From assembly GCF_003438495.1 (NCBI RefSeq), contig NZ_QSSH01000003.1, forward strand, positions 47,370 to 111,369: DNA of 64,000 nucleotides, read 5' to 3'. Under the pieces are notes generated by a model. It worked only from the letters and a program-made list of their open reading frames with translations, was not told the DNA's origin and made no database searches. A program made the position numbers and the translations under genes. Positions within the stretch are counted from its first letter, which is position 1. The number at the start of each line of letters is the position of its first letter. Shown here piece after piece: positions 1 to 7,612 of the stretch. The stretch is from Collinsella sp. TF05-9AC. GTDB lineage: Bacteria > Actinomycetota > Coriobacteriia > Coriobacteriales > Coriobacteriaceae.

Positions 1-168
1 AACCAGACCATCAACACCATCAGCCCCGTGGCGGGTATGACGGTCGCCGGCCTTGCCGTGGCTAAGATTTCGTTTGGCCAATGGTGGAAGACCATTTGGA
101 AGTTCTTCATCTTCATGGTCGTGTTTGGCTTGGTCATTACTGCCATTTCCGGCATGCTTCCGGCGTAG
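1..168 (+). CDS. C-terminal end of a YfcC-like membrane permease (partial)
   Basis: The frame is open from the first base and stops with TAG at 166-168, giving the last 55 residues of a protein that starts outside the window. The tail has an N-x-I-S-P-x-x-G motif, a short amphipathic stretch with paired Trp, and a final hydrophobic helix. This resembles the C-terminus of the YfcC/DcuC-like branch of the ion-transporter superfamily, which moves amino acids or dicarboxylates. It lies 9 bases before the start of the first amidohydrolase, so it is probably the uptake protein of the operon that follows. The substrate cannot be read from this fragment. Confidence 0.6.
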   Translation, partial: NQTINTISPVAGMTVAGLAVAKISFGQWWKTIWKFFIFMVVFGLVITAISGMLPA

Positions 169-177
169 GTGGTTGTG

Positions 178-1761
178 ATGTCTGATCGTTTGACGGTCCT
201 GACGTCTAAGAGCGTCTTTACCGGTACGGGGGACCTGCCGTTTGAAGGTTTCGTAGCGGTCCGTGGCAATCGAATTGAGGCTGTTGGCACCAAGTGTGAG
301 CTAGCTTCGTATTTGACCCAGGCGGACGAGGTAGTTGACCTGGGCGACCGCACCGTCATGCCTGGCCTGATCGATGTGCATACCTTCTATACAGGCTGGG
401 CGCTGCGGACGTTGGGGCCTGATCTGTCCGGCATCGCTGATGCCAAAGAGGCCGTGTTGCTCTTGCGTGCATGGAAAGAAGATCGTCCGGATTGCGCGGC
501 GGCTTTTGGCCACAACCTACCCGAAACGTTGGCATCGGATGCCGAGAACGCAAATACAGCAGCTGTGTTTGACGAGTGTTTTGGCGATATCCCCGTCGTC
601 TGCTTTACACCGGGCGCGGATACCTGTGTTCTCAATGCTGCCGCCAGTGCGCGATACGGCTTTACGCCCCAGGCGTGCTATGCCGAGAAGATCTGGCGCA
701 TGATGAGCGATTTCCTCGCGCTGCCCGAGGTGCGTGCCGGGTATTCGGACTACATGAGCATGCTTAACGAGCGTGGCGTTACCGCCATCAAGGAAATGGC
801 GTTTGATGACTACTACGGCTTTGCCGACGAAATGGCTCGCCGTGAGGAATCTGGTGAGCTGACGGTTCGCGTCTCTATGATGTCGCAGCCGGTGGGCGCC
901 GGTGCAAATCTGGCATATGCCCGCGAGGCGCGAGAGCGCTTCCGGGGACCGTTCGTTCGTTTTTCTGGCTTCAACCGTATGACCGATCGCGGCGTATGGG
1001 CGGGGCTTGCCGAGATGATTGACCCCTATGAGGACACGGCCGATGCGGGCGCTGCCGGCAAGACGGTCGTCGAGGAACCAGAGTGGGATCTGATTGAGAG
1101 CGAGCTGCGTGCAATTGATGCTGACGGCTTCCGATATTCCTTGCATTGCCAGGGCGATGGCGCCGTTCGTCGCACCGTGGCGCTCTATGCCTCGCTGCCT
1201 CGAGACGAGCATGGACGGATGCTTCGCCGCCATGCGATTACCGATCTCGAGAACTCTGACCCGACCGATCTTGTCGAGTTTGGCAAGTTAGGTGGAATTT
1301 GCGAGGTCTATCCGCAGATTCTAACGCTGGACCGGCGCGAGGATTGCCTATCGATGATGCGTCGACAAATTGGCGAGACGCGACTTTTGCACAGCTGGAA
1401 TCGCCGCGGCATGGAAGATTCCGGATGCACAGTGTGCTGTGGAACGGATTTGCCGCTGCTGATTCCGAGCCTGGGCGAGTCAATCTACAGCGCGTGCGGC
1501 GGATTCTTCGCCGACGGACTGCCTGTGAATGAGGTCAACACGCTGACGCTTGTCGAGCTCTTGCGCGCTTGGACTGCCGGGGGCGCGTACGATCTGATGC
1601 GCGAAGACGAGCTGGGTACGCTCGAGGTCGGCAAGCTTGCCGATATCTGCGTGCTCGATCGGGATGTGTTTGACCTCGATTATCGCGACGCACGCGATCT
1701 TGCGGTTGATATGACGATGTCGGACGGACAAATCGTGTTCGATCGAAATAAGGAGGCATAA
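178..1761 (+). CDS. Amidohydrolase family 3 (YtcJ-like) protein
   Basis: Predicted cytosolic TIM-barrel hydrolase of 527 aa, the usual family length. Seen: the PGLID segment that normally carries the HxH metal motif (residues 63-70), a later LHCQGDGA block (family form H-x-x-GD), a HAITD block matching the family EH position, and GTDLPL near residue 415 matching the catalytic Asp region. The HxH site reads H68-T-F70, so the second metal His is replaced by Phe. ATG 178 is chosen because a weak AGGTGG ribosome site precedes it; GTG at 169 or 175 is possible. The stop lies immediately before the next ATG, so the genes are translationally coupled. Its operon role is probably removal of an acyl or amide group from a sugar-amine conjugate, which is inference. 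With the altered metal site it may have unusual chemistry. Confidence 0.8.
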   Translation: MSDRLTVLTSKSVFTGTGDLPFEGFVAVRGNRIEAVGTKCELASYLTQADEVVDLGDRTVMPGLIDVHTFYTGWALRTLGPDLSGIADAKEAVLLLRAWKEDRPDCAAAFGHNLPETLASDAENANTAAVFDECFGDIPVVCFTPGADTCVLNAAASARYGFTPQACYAEKIWRMMSDFLALPEVRAGYSDYMSMLNERGVTAIKEMAFDDYYGFADEMARREESGELTVRVSMMSQPVGAGANLAYAREARERFRGPFVRFSGFNRMTDRGVWAGLAEMIDPYEDTADAGAAGKTVVEEPEWDLIESELRAIDADGFRYSLHCQGDGAVRRTVALYASLPRDEHGRMLRRHAITDLENSDPTDLVEFGKLGGICEVYPQILTLDRREDCLSMMRRQIGETRLLHSWNRRGMEDSGCTVCCGTDLPLLIPSLGESIYSACGGFFADGLPVNEVNTLTLVELLRAWTAGGAYDLMREDELGTLEVGKLADICVLDRDVFDLDYRDARDLAVDMTMSDGQIVFDRNKEA

Positions 1762-1762
1762 G

Positions 1763-2614
1763 ATGTCTGAATCCAAACCGACGCTGCGTCGCGAGCAGAT
1801 TGCGGGCATGAATATCCACTACATCATGTGGTCGCTCGATTACTTCCTTGATGTGCAGCAGCGCTTGGGCTTTGAGTCCATTGAGCTGTGGTGTGCAGAG
1901 CCGCATGTGACGCTCGACCATACGGGCTACTTTGAGGCTGAGGTCCTGGCGAAAAAGGCTGCAGACCGTGGGCTTAGGTATCGTACTCTGTGCCCCGAGA
2001 ATGTTGTCTATCCTTGGCAGTACTGCGCACGCAAGCCGCTGCATGAACAGCGCAGCCTGGCGTACTTTAAACACGGCATTGAACTTGCCGAGGTACTTGG
2101 GTGCGACCGTATGTCCATCAACTCGGGCTGGGGCGACTGGGACGAGGACCGCGAGGAAGCCTGGAAGCGCAGCCGCGAGCACTTGTCCATTCTGGCGGAG
2201 TATGCCGGCGAGCACGGTCTGGTGCTTACGATGGAAAGCCTGCGTCCCGAGGAGAGCAACCTTGTGACGACGGTTTCCGATGCGAAGCGCATGATTGACG
2301 AGGTCGCGAGCCCGTACTTACAGCCCATGGTTGATACAACCGCGATGGGCGTCGCAGGCGAGACGCTCGAGGACTGGTTTGCCGCCTTTGGCGATGGGGC
2401 AATTCACGAGATGCACTTTATCGACGGTGACCCGTATGGCCATCTGGTGTGGGGCGATGGCAAGCACGATATGGACGCCTTCGTCGCCACGCTCAACGCC
2501 CATGGTTTCGACGGCATGCTGGGCCAGGAAATCACGGACGGTCGTTACTACGATGACCCGGCGGCCGCAGATGCCAAGAACATGGCCGCATTCGAGAAAT
2601 ATCTGATTGACTAA
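1763..2614 (+). CDS. FrlC-like sugar isomerase/epimerase (TIM barrel)
   Basis: Predicted 283-aa xylose-isomerase-like TIM-barrel protein. Seen: the GF-x-S-IELW opening, a metal-ligand Glu in LTMESL (near residue 158), a D in PMVDTTAMG, a H-x-H-like HEMHFIDGD, and GQEITDG near the end. Length and order match FrlC, the fructoselysine 3-epimerase that converts psicoselysine to fructoselysine. Its ribosome site (AAGGAGG) lies inside the end of the preceding gene. The FrlB-like and FrlD-like genes follow directly, and this supports a role in fructosamine use. The exact substrate is unproven; close relatives include generic sugar phosphate epimerases. Confidence 0.8.
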   Translation: MSESKPTLRREQIAGMNIHYIMWSLDYFLDVQQRLGFESIELWCAEPHVTLDHTGYFEAEVLAKKAADRGLRYRTLCPENVVYPWQYCARKPLHEQRSLAYFKHGIELAEVLGCDRMSINSGWGDWDEDREEAWKRSREHLSILAEYAGEHGLVLTMESLRPEESNLVTTVSDAKRMIDEVASPYLQPMVDTTAMGVAGETLEDWFAAFGDGAIHEMHFIDGDPYGHLVWGDGKHDMDAFVATLNAHGFDGMLGQEITDGRYYDDPAAADAKNMAAFEKYLID

Positions 2615-2676
2615 AACAACCATCGGCCACGCAACCAACGTCATTGATTGCGGGCCAAACAAGAAAGGAACTGGAT

Positions 2677-3645
2677 ATGAACGCACACGATCTGATTAAA
2701 GAGGCAATTGCCGAGAAGGGCAAGTTCGACAGCGTCTACTGGATTGCTTGCGGTGGCTCCATGATCGATTTGATCCCGGCTCATGAGCTTCTGCAGCGCG
2801 AGGCTACCACCTTCACTTCGTATATCTATACCGCGCGTGAATTCGACATTATGCGTCCACGTCGTCTGGGCGAGAAGTCCCTGGTCATCGCTTGCAGCCA
2901 CAGCGGCAATACCCCCGAGGTCGTCGAGGGCTGCGAGATTGCCCTTGCTGCTGGCGCTACGGTGATCGCCCAGACCGACAACGCTGGATCCAAGATTGAC
3001 TCCGGCAAGTGGACCACGTGGGTCTACCCATGGGGCGAGGGCGTGCCGCAGGCCGAGGTCCCCGCTGGCATTTCGCTGTCGCTTGCGGCAGAGCTGCTCG
3101 ATCAGCAGGAGGGCTACGCCGATCTTGCCGATATGTATGCCGGTATCGCCGAGATGGATAAGATTCTTCCCCCGGCACGCGAGAAGGTAAATGCCGAGCT
3201 GGGCGATCGCTTTGCCAAGCTTTGCCAGGAGCACGAGTTCTTCTATATTCTGGGCAGCGGTCCCAACTTTAGCCAGACCTACGGTTTCGCTATCTGCTCT
3301 CTTATGGAGATGCAGTGGCAGCACTGCAGCTACATTCACTCTGCCGAGTACTTCCATGGCCCCTTCGAGGCTACTCAGGATGGCGTTTTTTACTTCCTGC
3401 AGATGGGCTCCAGCGAGTGCCGTGCTATGGACGAGCGCGCCCTGGTGTTCCTTAAGACGCATACCGATACGCTGATGGTGCTCGATGCCAAGGAGTACGG
3501 TATGGAAGCCGTGCCGGCGAGCGTCCGTGCCTATCTGGACCCGGTGCTGTTCTACGCCATGAACTGCGAGCTGCGTGCCGCACGCGGCAAGGTGTTTGAC
3601 CATGATCCCGATTTCCGTCGCTACATGGGCGTCGTCGAGTACTAG
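2677..3645 (+). CDS. FrlB-like SIS-domain sugar-amine phosphate deglycase
   Basis: 322-aa cytosolic protein with two SIS domains. Seen: ACGGS near residue 25, the sugar-phosphate loop CSHSGNT near residue 80, a second-domain GSGP motif, the SAEYFHGP block, and the C-terminal signature DHDPDFRRYMGVVEY. That tail closely parallels the last residues of E. coli FrlB (fructoselysine 6-phosphate deglycase), which releases lysine and glucose 6-phosphate. ATG 2677 is chosen because AAAGGAA precedes it; an upstream in-frame ATG at 2644 lacks a ribosome site. It is flanked by FrlC-like and PfkB genes as in frl operons. It could instead act on glucoselysine, fructose-asparagine or another Amadori compound. 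Confidence 0.82.
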   Translation: MNAHDLIKEAIAEKGKFDSVYWIACGGSMIDLIPAHELLQREATTFTSYIYTAREFDIMRPRRLGEKSLVIACSHSGNTPEVVEGCEIALAAGATVIAQTDNAGSKIDSGKWTTWVYPWGEGVPQAEVPAGISLSLAAELLDQQEGYADLADMYAGIAEMDKILPPAREKVNAELGDRFAKLCQEHEFFYILGSGPNFSQTYGFAICSLMEMQWQHCSYIHSAEYFHGPFEATQDGVFYFLQMGSSECRAMDERALVFLKTHTDTLMVLDAKEYGMEAVPASVRAYLDPVLFYAMNCELRAARGKVFDHDPDFRRYMGVVEY

Positions 3646-3658
3646 AAGGGTAAATACC

Positions 3659-4522
3659 ATGGCATTTAACGTTAACGCGCTCGGATTTGGCGACAACGTC
3701 GTCGATCGCTACGAGCATATCCACACCATGTATCCTGGCGGCAATGCGGTGAACTTCGCCGTTTATGCCAAGAAATGCGGTGCCGCACGCTCTGCATACA
3801 TGGGCATTTTTGGCAATGACGCCGCTGCCGAGCATGTCATTGCAAGCCTCGAGGATGAGGGTATCGAGCTTGACAAGTGCGAGCAGATGATTGGCGAGAA
3901 CGGAGCGGCTCGCGTGACCGTCGTTGACGGTGACCGTGTCTTCCTCGGCTCCAACGAGGGCGGTATCCGTGGCGATGCGCGCTATGTCCTCGATCGCTTT
4001 GATCTGGCGTATATGAAGCAGTTCGATGTGGTTCATTCTGGCAACTATTGCTTTACCGAGCGCGAACTGCCCAAGTTGAAGGCCGCGGGCGTCACGGTTT
4101 CATTTGACTTTTCGGATGACTCCACCGACGAGTACTACGAGCAGATTGCACCCTACGTCGATTTCGCTTTCTTTAGTGCGGCGGATGCCGCGAGTGAGGA
4201 CGAGATTCGCGAGCGTCTGGCATGGGTGAAGGGCCTGGGTCCGCGTTTTGTGTCGGCTACGGCGGGCGCCGAGGGCTGCATTGCTTACGACGGCGAGCGT
4301 TATTACCGCCAGCTGGCTAAACCGGTAACGGACATGAAGGACACCATGGGGGCGGGCGACTCGTTCCTCACCTCGTTTTTGATGTGCTATCTCGATTCCG
4401 CCAAGCGTGGTGAGGATGGCGCCGAGGCCATCGAGCGCGCGCTCGACTTTGCTGCCGGGTTTGCCTCGACCGTGTGCGGCATGGAAGGTTCTTGGGGCCA
4501 CGGAGCACCAATCGTCGAATAG
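3659..4522 (+). CDS. PfkB-family kinase, FrlD-like (first copy)
   Basis: 287-aa PfkB carbohydrate kinase. Seen: N-terminal GFGDNVVDRY, the substrate-binding PGGNAVNFAVY (near residues 26-36), DRVF in the lid region, FDFSDD, and the ATP-site signature DTMGAGDSF near the C-terminus with its catalytic Asp. Order and spacing match FrlD, which makes fructoselysine 6-phosphate for FrlB. ATG 3659 follows AGAAGGG and lies 13 bases after the FrlB-like stop; the frame is open further upstream but only through the previous gene. A second PfkB kinase follows, so the two probably phosphorylate different conjugates. Confidence 0.85.
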   Translation: MAFNVNALGFGDNVVDRYEHIHTMYPGGNAVNFAVYAKKCGAARSAYMGIFGNDAAAEHVIASLEDEGIELDKCEQMIGENGAARVTVVDGDRVFLGSNEGGIRGDARYVLDRFDLAYMKQFDVVHSGNYCFTERELPKLKAAGVTVSFDFSDDSTDEYYEQIAPYVDFAFFSAADAASEDEIRERLAWVKGLGPRFVSATAGAEGCIAYDGERYYRQLAKPVTDMKDTMGAGDSFLTSFLMCYLDSAKRGEDGAEAIERALDFAAGFASTVCGMEGSWGHGAPIVE

Positions 4523-4592
4523 CTTAAGAAAGCGTACGGCGGTCTGGCTATGAGGCTTTGGACAGCCGATGCAAAACAATGAGCGAAACGCG

Positions 4593-4626
4593 AAAAGGGG
4601 GCTCGCCATGTGGTGGGTCCCCTTTT
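4593..4626 (+). other. Hairpin between the two PfkB kinase genes
   Basis: AAAAGGGG at 4593-4600 pairs with CCCCTTTT at 4619-4626 around an 18-base loop, ending 17 bases before the second kinase start. It looks like a weak intrinsic terminator or a processing site that could set different expression levels for genes upstream and downstream. The T run is inside the stem, so termination is uncertain. Confidence 0.45.
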
Positions 4627-4643
4627 GTACATTGGAGAAGACC

Positions 4644-5444
4644 ATGGGTATTAAAGCGTGTGCGGCTGGATTTTGCTGCGCGGACGTCTATCAAAACATC
4701 GGCGTGTTCTATCCGACTGGCAATGGCATTGACTGGGGTATCCATCTTGCACGAATGGGCGTTTCGGTATCTGCCGTGTCGGTTGTCGGCAAGGACGAGT
4801 ACGGAGACAAGATGAGAGAGGCGCTGGCCGCCGAGGGGCTCGATATCTCACATCTGCGGGTGGAGGATGGCGACACCTCGGTGATGCTCATGGCATTGAA
4901 AGACGGCGTCGATCGCGTACATCTCGAGGCGATCGATGGCGTAATGGAGACATATCGACCGAATGAAGACGACCGGGCGTTTATCCTGGAGCATGACATC
5001 ATTCATACCGACCTGTTTGGCAATTGTTTGGACCTCCTGCCCGAATGGCATGAAGCGGGCAAGACGGTGGTTATGGACTTCTCGGTGTTCAGCCAGGATC
5101 CCGAATATGCATGTGAGGCTCATTTTCCTTACGTAGACTATGCGTTCATGTCGTTTGAAGAGGACACTTCGGAGCTACGTGATTGGGTACGTCACGTACA
5201 GGAGTTGGGGCCGCGCGTTGCGGTTGCCACGCTTGGCGAGAAGGGAAGCATTGCCTTTGACGGCGAGCGCTTCTATGAGTGCGGGATCGTGCCGGCGGAG
5301 AAGGTCGTTAACACCGTGGGTGCCGGCGACTCGTATATTGCCGGGTTTACCAAGGGCGTGATCGATGGCCTTGATATTCCGGCGTGTATGAAGGCGGGCG
5401 CTGAACTGTCGTCCCGAGTGATTGGTTCGTTTGAGCCGTACTAG
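4644..5444 (+). CDS. PfkB-family kinase, FrlD-like (second copy)
   Basis: 266-aa PfkB kinase related to the preceding one but clearly diverged. Seen: an AGFCCADVYQN opening, PTGNGIDWGIHLA in place of the usual PGGNA motif, DRVHLE, MDFSVF, and the conserved NTVGAGDSYIAGF ATP-site signature with the catalytic Asp. ATG 4644 is chosen from the TTGGAGAAG ribosome site. The change from GGNA to TGNG in the sugar-binding loop suggests a different substrate from the first kinase (inference). It sits behind a hairpin in the 121-base gap and is followed by an amidohydrolase. Confidence 0.82.
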   Translation: MGIKACAAGFCCADVYQNIGVFYPTGNGIDWGIHLARMGVSVSAVSVVGKDEYGDKMREALAAEGLDISHLRVEDGDTSVMLMALKDGVDRVHLEAIDGVMETYRPNEDDRAFILEHDIIHTDLFGNCLDLLPEWHEAGKTVVMDFSVFSQDPEYACEAHFPYVDYAFMSFEEDTSELRDWVRHVQELGPRVAVATLGEKGSIAFDGERFYECGIVPAEKVVNTVGAGDSYIAGFTKGVIDGLDIPACMKAGAELSSRVIGSFEPY

Positions 5445-5471
5445 GGCCAAATGCCTGGAAAGGAGTACGAA

Positions 5472-6332
5472 ATGGTTATCGACATGTTGGTTCAGCCCAT
5501 GCTCTACAGCGAGATCTGTACGCCGGGTGATGAGCCTGATGGATTCGGTTTTTGGTCACGAGAATTTGGTATGGGGCATATGGGCCCCATGGATTGGGAT
5601 GAGCTTCAAGTCGAGATGGACGTCTGCGACGTGCGGAAGAGCGTGCTCATGCCGCTCGATGTAACCACGGCATGCGGAGGACACTTTGGCACCAATGACC
5701 AGATTGCCATGCTGGTTGCCGCGCACCCCGATCGTCTGTGGGGATTTGCGAGCGTAGATCCGCAGGTGAGCGGTGCCGCAGACGAATTGGAGCGCGCCTT
5801 TACCGAGTTGGGGGCAAAGGGGCTTTGCCTGCATCCGGCAAAGCAGGGTTTTGCCCCCGATGATGCTGTGGCCGAGCCGCTTTACGAGCTGTGCGAGCGC
5901 TATAACAAGCCGGTGGTTTTCCATGCCGGTATGTCTTGGGAGCCGGGCGCAGAGCTCTCGCGCAGTAACCCGCTTGCATTTGAGCACACAATCGCAACGT
6001 ATCCAAATGTGCGCTTTAGTTTGACCCACTTTGGCTGGCCCTGGGTGCGCGAGACCGTGGCGATGCTGCTCAAGTATCCCAACTGCTACACGGACACCTC
6101 TATCACTTACATCGATTCGCCCGAGGAGATGATGCAGCGCCTTTTCACGGTCGATATGGGGCCGCTGTGGTATGAGCGCGCGCTATCGCATCAAGTGATG
6201 TTCGCCAGCAATACGCCGCGTTTCCGTGCATTCAAACTCAAGCGGGCGCTCGATACCGTGCTCATGCGCGATGATGCGCGAGAAAGGCTCTACTGGGGTA
6301 ATGCCCTGCGTTTTCTTGAAGGGGATGAGTAA
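5472..6332 (+). CDS. Amidohydrolase 2 (ACMSD-like) family protein with altered metal site
   Basis: 286-aa TIM-barrel protein of the amidohydrolase-related (Amidohydro_2) fold. Seen: LHPAKQGF (H121), VVFHAG (H151), LTHFGWPW (H186) and FASNTP near residue 247. In typical members the N-terminus reads I-D-x-H-x-H and the last motif G-S-D-x-P. Here the HxH positions are L6 and Q8, and the catalytic Asp is N247. The fold is clear but the canonical metal site is not, so it may be a non-metal or mono-metal lyase/hydrolase, or a regulatory relic. ATG 5472 is chosen from AAAGGAG at 5459-5465. The start of the next gene follows within 3 bases of its stop. Confidence 0.75.
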   Translation: MVIDMLVQPMLYSEICTPGDEPDGFGFWSREFGMGHMGPMDWDELQVEMDVCDVRKSVLMPLDVTTACGGHFGTNDQIAMLVAAHPDRLWGFASVDPQVSGAADELERAFTELGAKGLCLHPAKQGFAPDDAVAEPLYELCERYNKPVVFHAGMSWEPGAELSRSNPLAFEHTIATYPNVRFSLTHFGWPWVRETVAMLLKYPNCYTDTSITYIDSPEEMMQRLFTVDMGPLWYERALSHQVMFASNTPRFRAFKLKRALDTVLMRDDARERLYWGNALRFLEGDE

Positions 6333-6334
6333 AC

Positions 6335-6763
6335 ATGGTGACGCTCGAGATATTGAGCTATCTATCGACTGCTCCGGACCAGTTCATCGATATTACCGAG
6401 GACGTGCACGTTGCCATCGAACGCAGCTCGGTGACCAATGGCTTGGCAGCGATTATTTTGTCGCATACGACCTGTGGAATCGTGGTAAACGAGGGGCTGC
6501 CCTGCGTGGAGACGGATCTTATGGAGACGCTTGATCGCATCGCCCCACTCGATGCCCCCTATGCGCATGCACACTTCCTGCCGAGCTATGGAGCCACCGG
6601 CAACAACTCCTGTGGGCATATCAAGAGCATGATTTGTGGAAACAGCTGCTTCTTTCCCGTTCAAGATGGCCACATCGTGTGCGGAGGTGCCCAGAACATC
6701 TATCTTGCGGAGTTTGACGGTCCGCAGAAGCGAAAAGTGTACATCGAGGTGCTGGGGGAGTAA
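6335..6763 (+). CDS. YjbQ/UPF0047 family protein
   Basis: 142-aa single-domain protein of the YjbQ (secondary thiamine-phosphate synthase-like) family. Seen: the HTTCGIVVNE block near residue 48, GNNSCGHIKSMICG near residue 92, the GGAQNIYLAEFDGP block, and a KRKVYIE ending. All are family signatures at their expected spacing, and length is normal. Members show weak thiamine-phosphate synthase activity in vitro, but the physiological role is unsettled. It starts 2 bases after the preceding stop, so it is translated with the operon. Its place among sugar-amine genes suggests a sugar-phosphate or aldehyde-handling role (inference). Confidence 0.85.
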   Translation: MVTLEILSYLSTAPDQFIDITEDVHVAIERSSVTNGLAAIILSHTTCGIVVNEGLPCVETDLMETLDRIAPLDAPYAHAHFLPSYGATGNNSCGHIKSMICGNSCFFPVQDGHIVCGGAQNIYLAEFDGPQKRKVYIEVLGE

Positions 6764-6796
6764 CGTCCCTGCAATAACCCTATGAAGGAGCACATT

Positions 6797-7606
6797 ATGT
6801 CGTTTCTAACTTCGATGTTCAAGACCGAAAAGCCGGTTATCGGAATGCTGCACCTGCGTCCTCTGCCGGGCGATCCACTGTACTACCCGGGCGGAAGCGT
6901 GTCACAGGTCGTGGAAGCCGCCAAGCGCGATCTCGAGGCGTTGCAGCAGGGCGGTGTCGATGGCATTTTGATTACCAATGAGCTCTCGATGCCCTATGAG
7001 CAGCACGTTTCTCCCTCAACCCTTGCATCGATGGGTTATGTAATCGGGGCTCTGTCCCATGATCTGTCGACTCCTTGGGGAGCTGAGGCTATTTACGATG
7101 GTGATGCCACAATCGAGCTGTGCGCTGCCGTCGATGCGCAGTTCACGCGCTGTATTTTTTGCGGTGCCTGGGCCGGTGATCTCGGGCTGATTAACCGAGA
7201 TTTCGCGCACACCATGCGTCGCAAGGCGGCGCTGCGCTTGGACGACCTCAAGCTTTTTCACTTCATCACGAGCGAGGGAGAGGTTTATCTCAACGACCGC
7301 ACGACTGCGGACATTGCCGATTCGCTTCTCTTTAATTGCCTACCGGATGCGATGGTCATCGGCGGTTCGGCTGCCGGTCGTGGCGCTTCGGGCGAGCTTG
7401 CCGATGAGGTCCGTGAGCGTGTTGGCGAAGTGCCCGTGGTATGTGGCACCGGTTGTCGCGAAAATACCGTGGCTGACGTATTTGCTCACTACGATGGCGC
7501 GTTTGTCGGCACCTGCTTAAAGCGCGACGGAAAGCTAGATGCCCCGGTTGATGTTGAGCGGGTAGCTCGTTTTATGGCTGCCGCCCGTACGGCGCGAGGG
7601 GAGTAG
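6797..7606 (+). CDS. BtpA/SgcQ family TIM-barrel protein
   Basis: 269-aa protein of the BtpA/SgcQ family. Seen: the opening PVIGMLHLRPLPGDP, VDGILITNE, GAWAGDLGLIN, and a phosphate-binding end GGSAAGRGA followed by PVVCGTGCRENTV. Members occur in photosystem assembly (BtpA) and in uncharacterised sugar operons (SgcQ); the fold suggests a sugar-phosphate aldolase or epimerase. ATG 6797 is chosen because AAGGAG at 6785-6790 has ideal spacing; ATG 6782 is too close. It follows the yjbQ-like gene and precedes the FGGY kinase, an arrangement that suggests a second sugar-phosphate branch in the operon. Confidence 0.82.
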   Translation: MSFLTSMFKTEKPVIGMLHLRPLPGDPLYYPGGSVSQVVEAAKRDLEALQQGGVDGILITNELSMPYEQHVSPSTLASMGYVIGALSHDLSTPWGAEAIYDGDATIELCAAVDAQFTRCIFCGAWAGDLGLINRDFAHTMRRKAALRLDDLKLFHFITSEGEVYLNDRTTADIADSLLFNCLPDAMVIGGSAAGRGASGELADEVRERVGEVPVVCGTGCRENTVADVFAHYDGAFVGTCLKRDGKLDAPVDVERVARFMAAARTARGE

Positions 7607-7612
7607 GCACCT

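Noticed and set aside
4522..4643. Plus-strand start of the second PfkB kinase at 4569
   Set aside because: That ATG has no ribosome site and the extra 25 residues precede the normal PfkB start; ATG 4644 has TTGGAG upstream.
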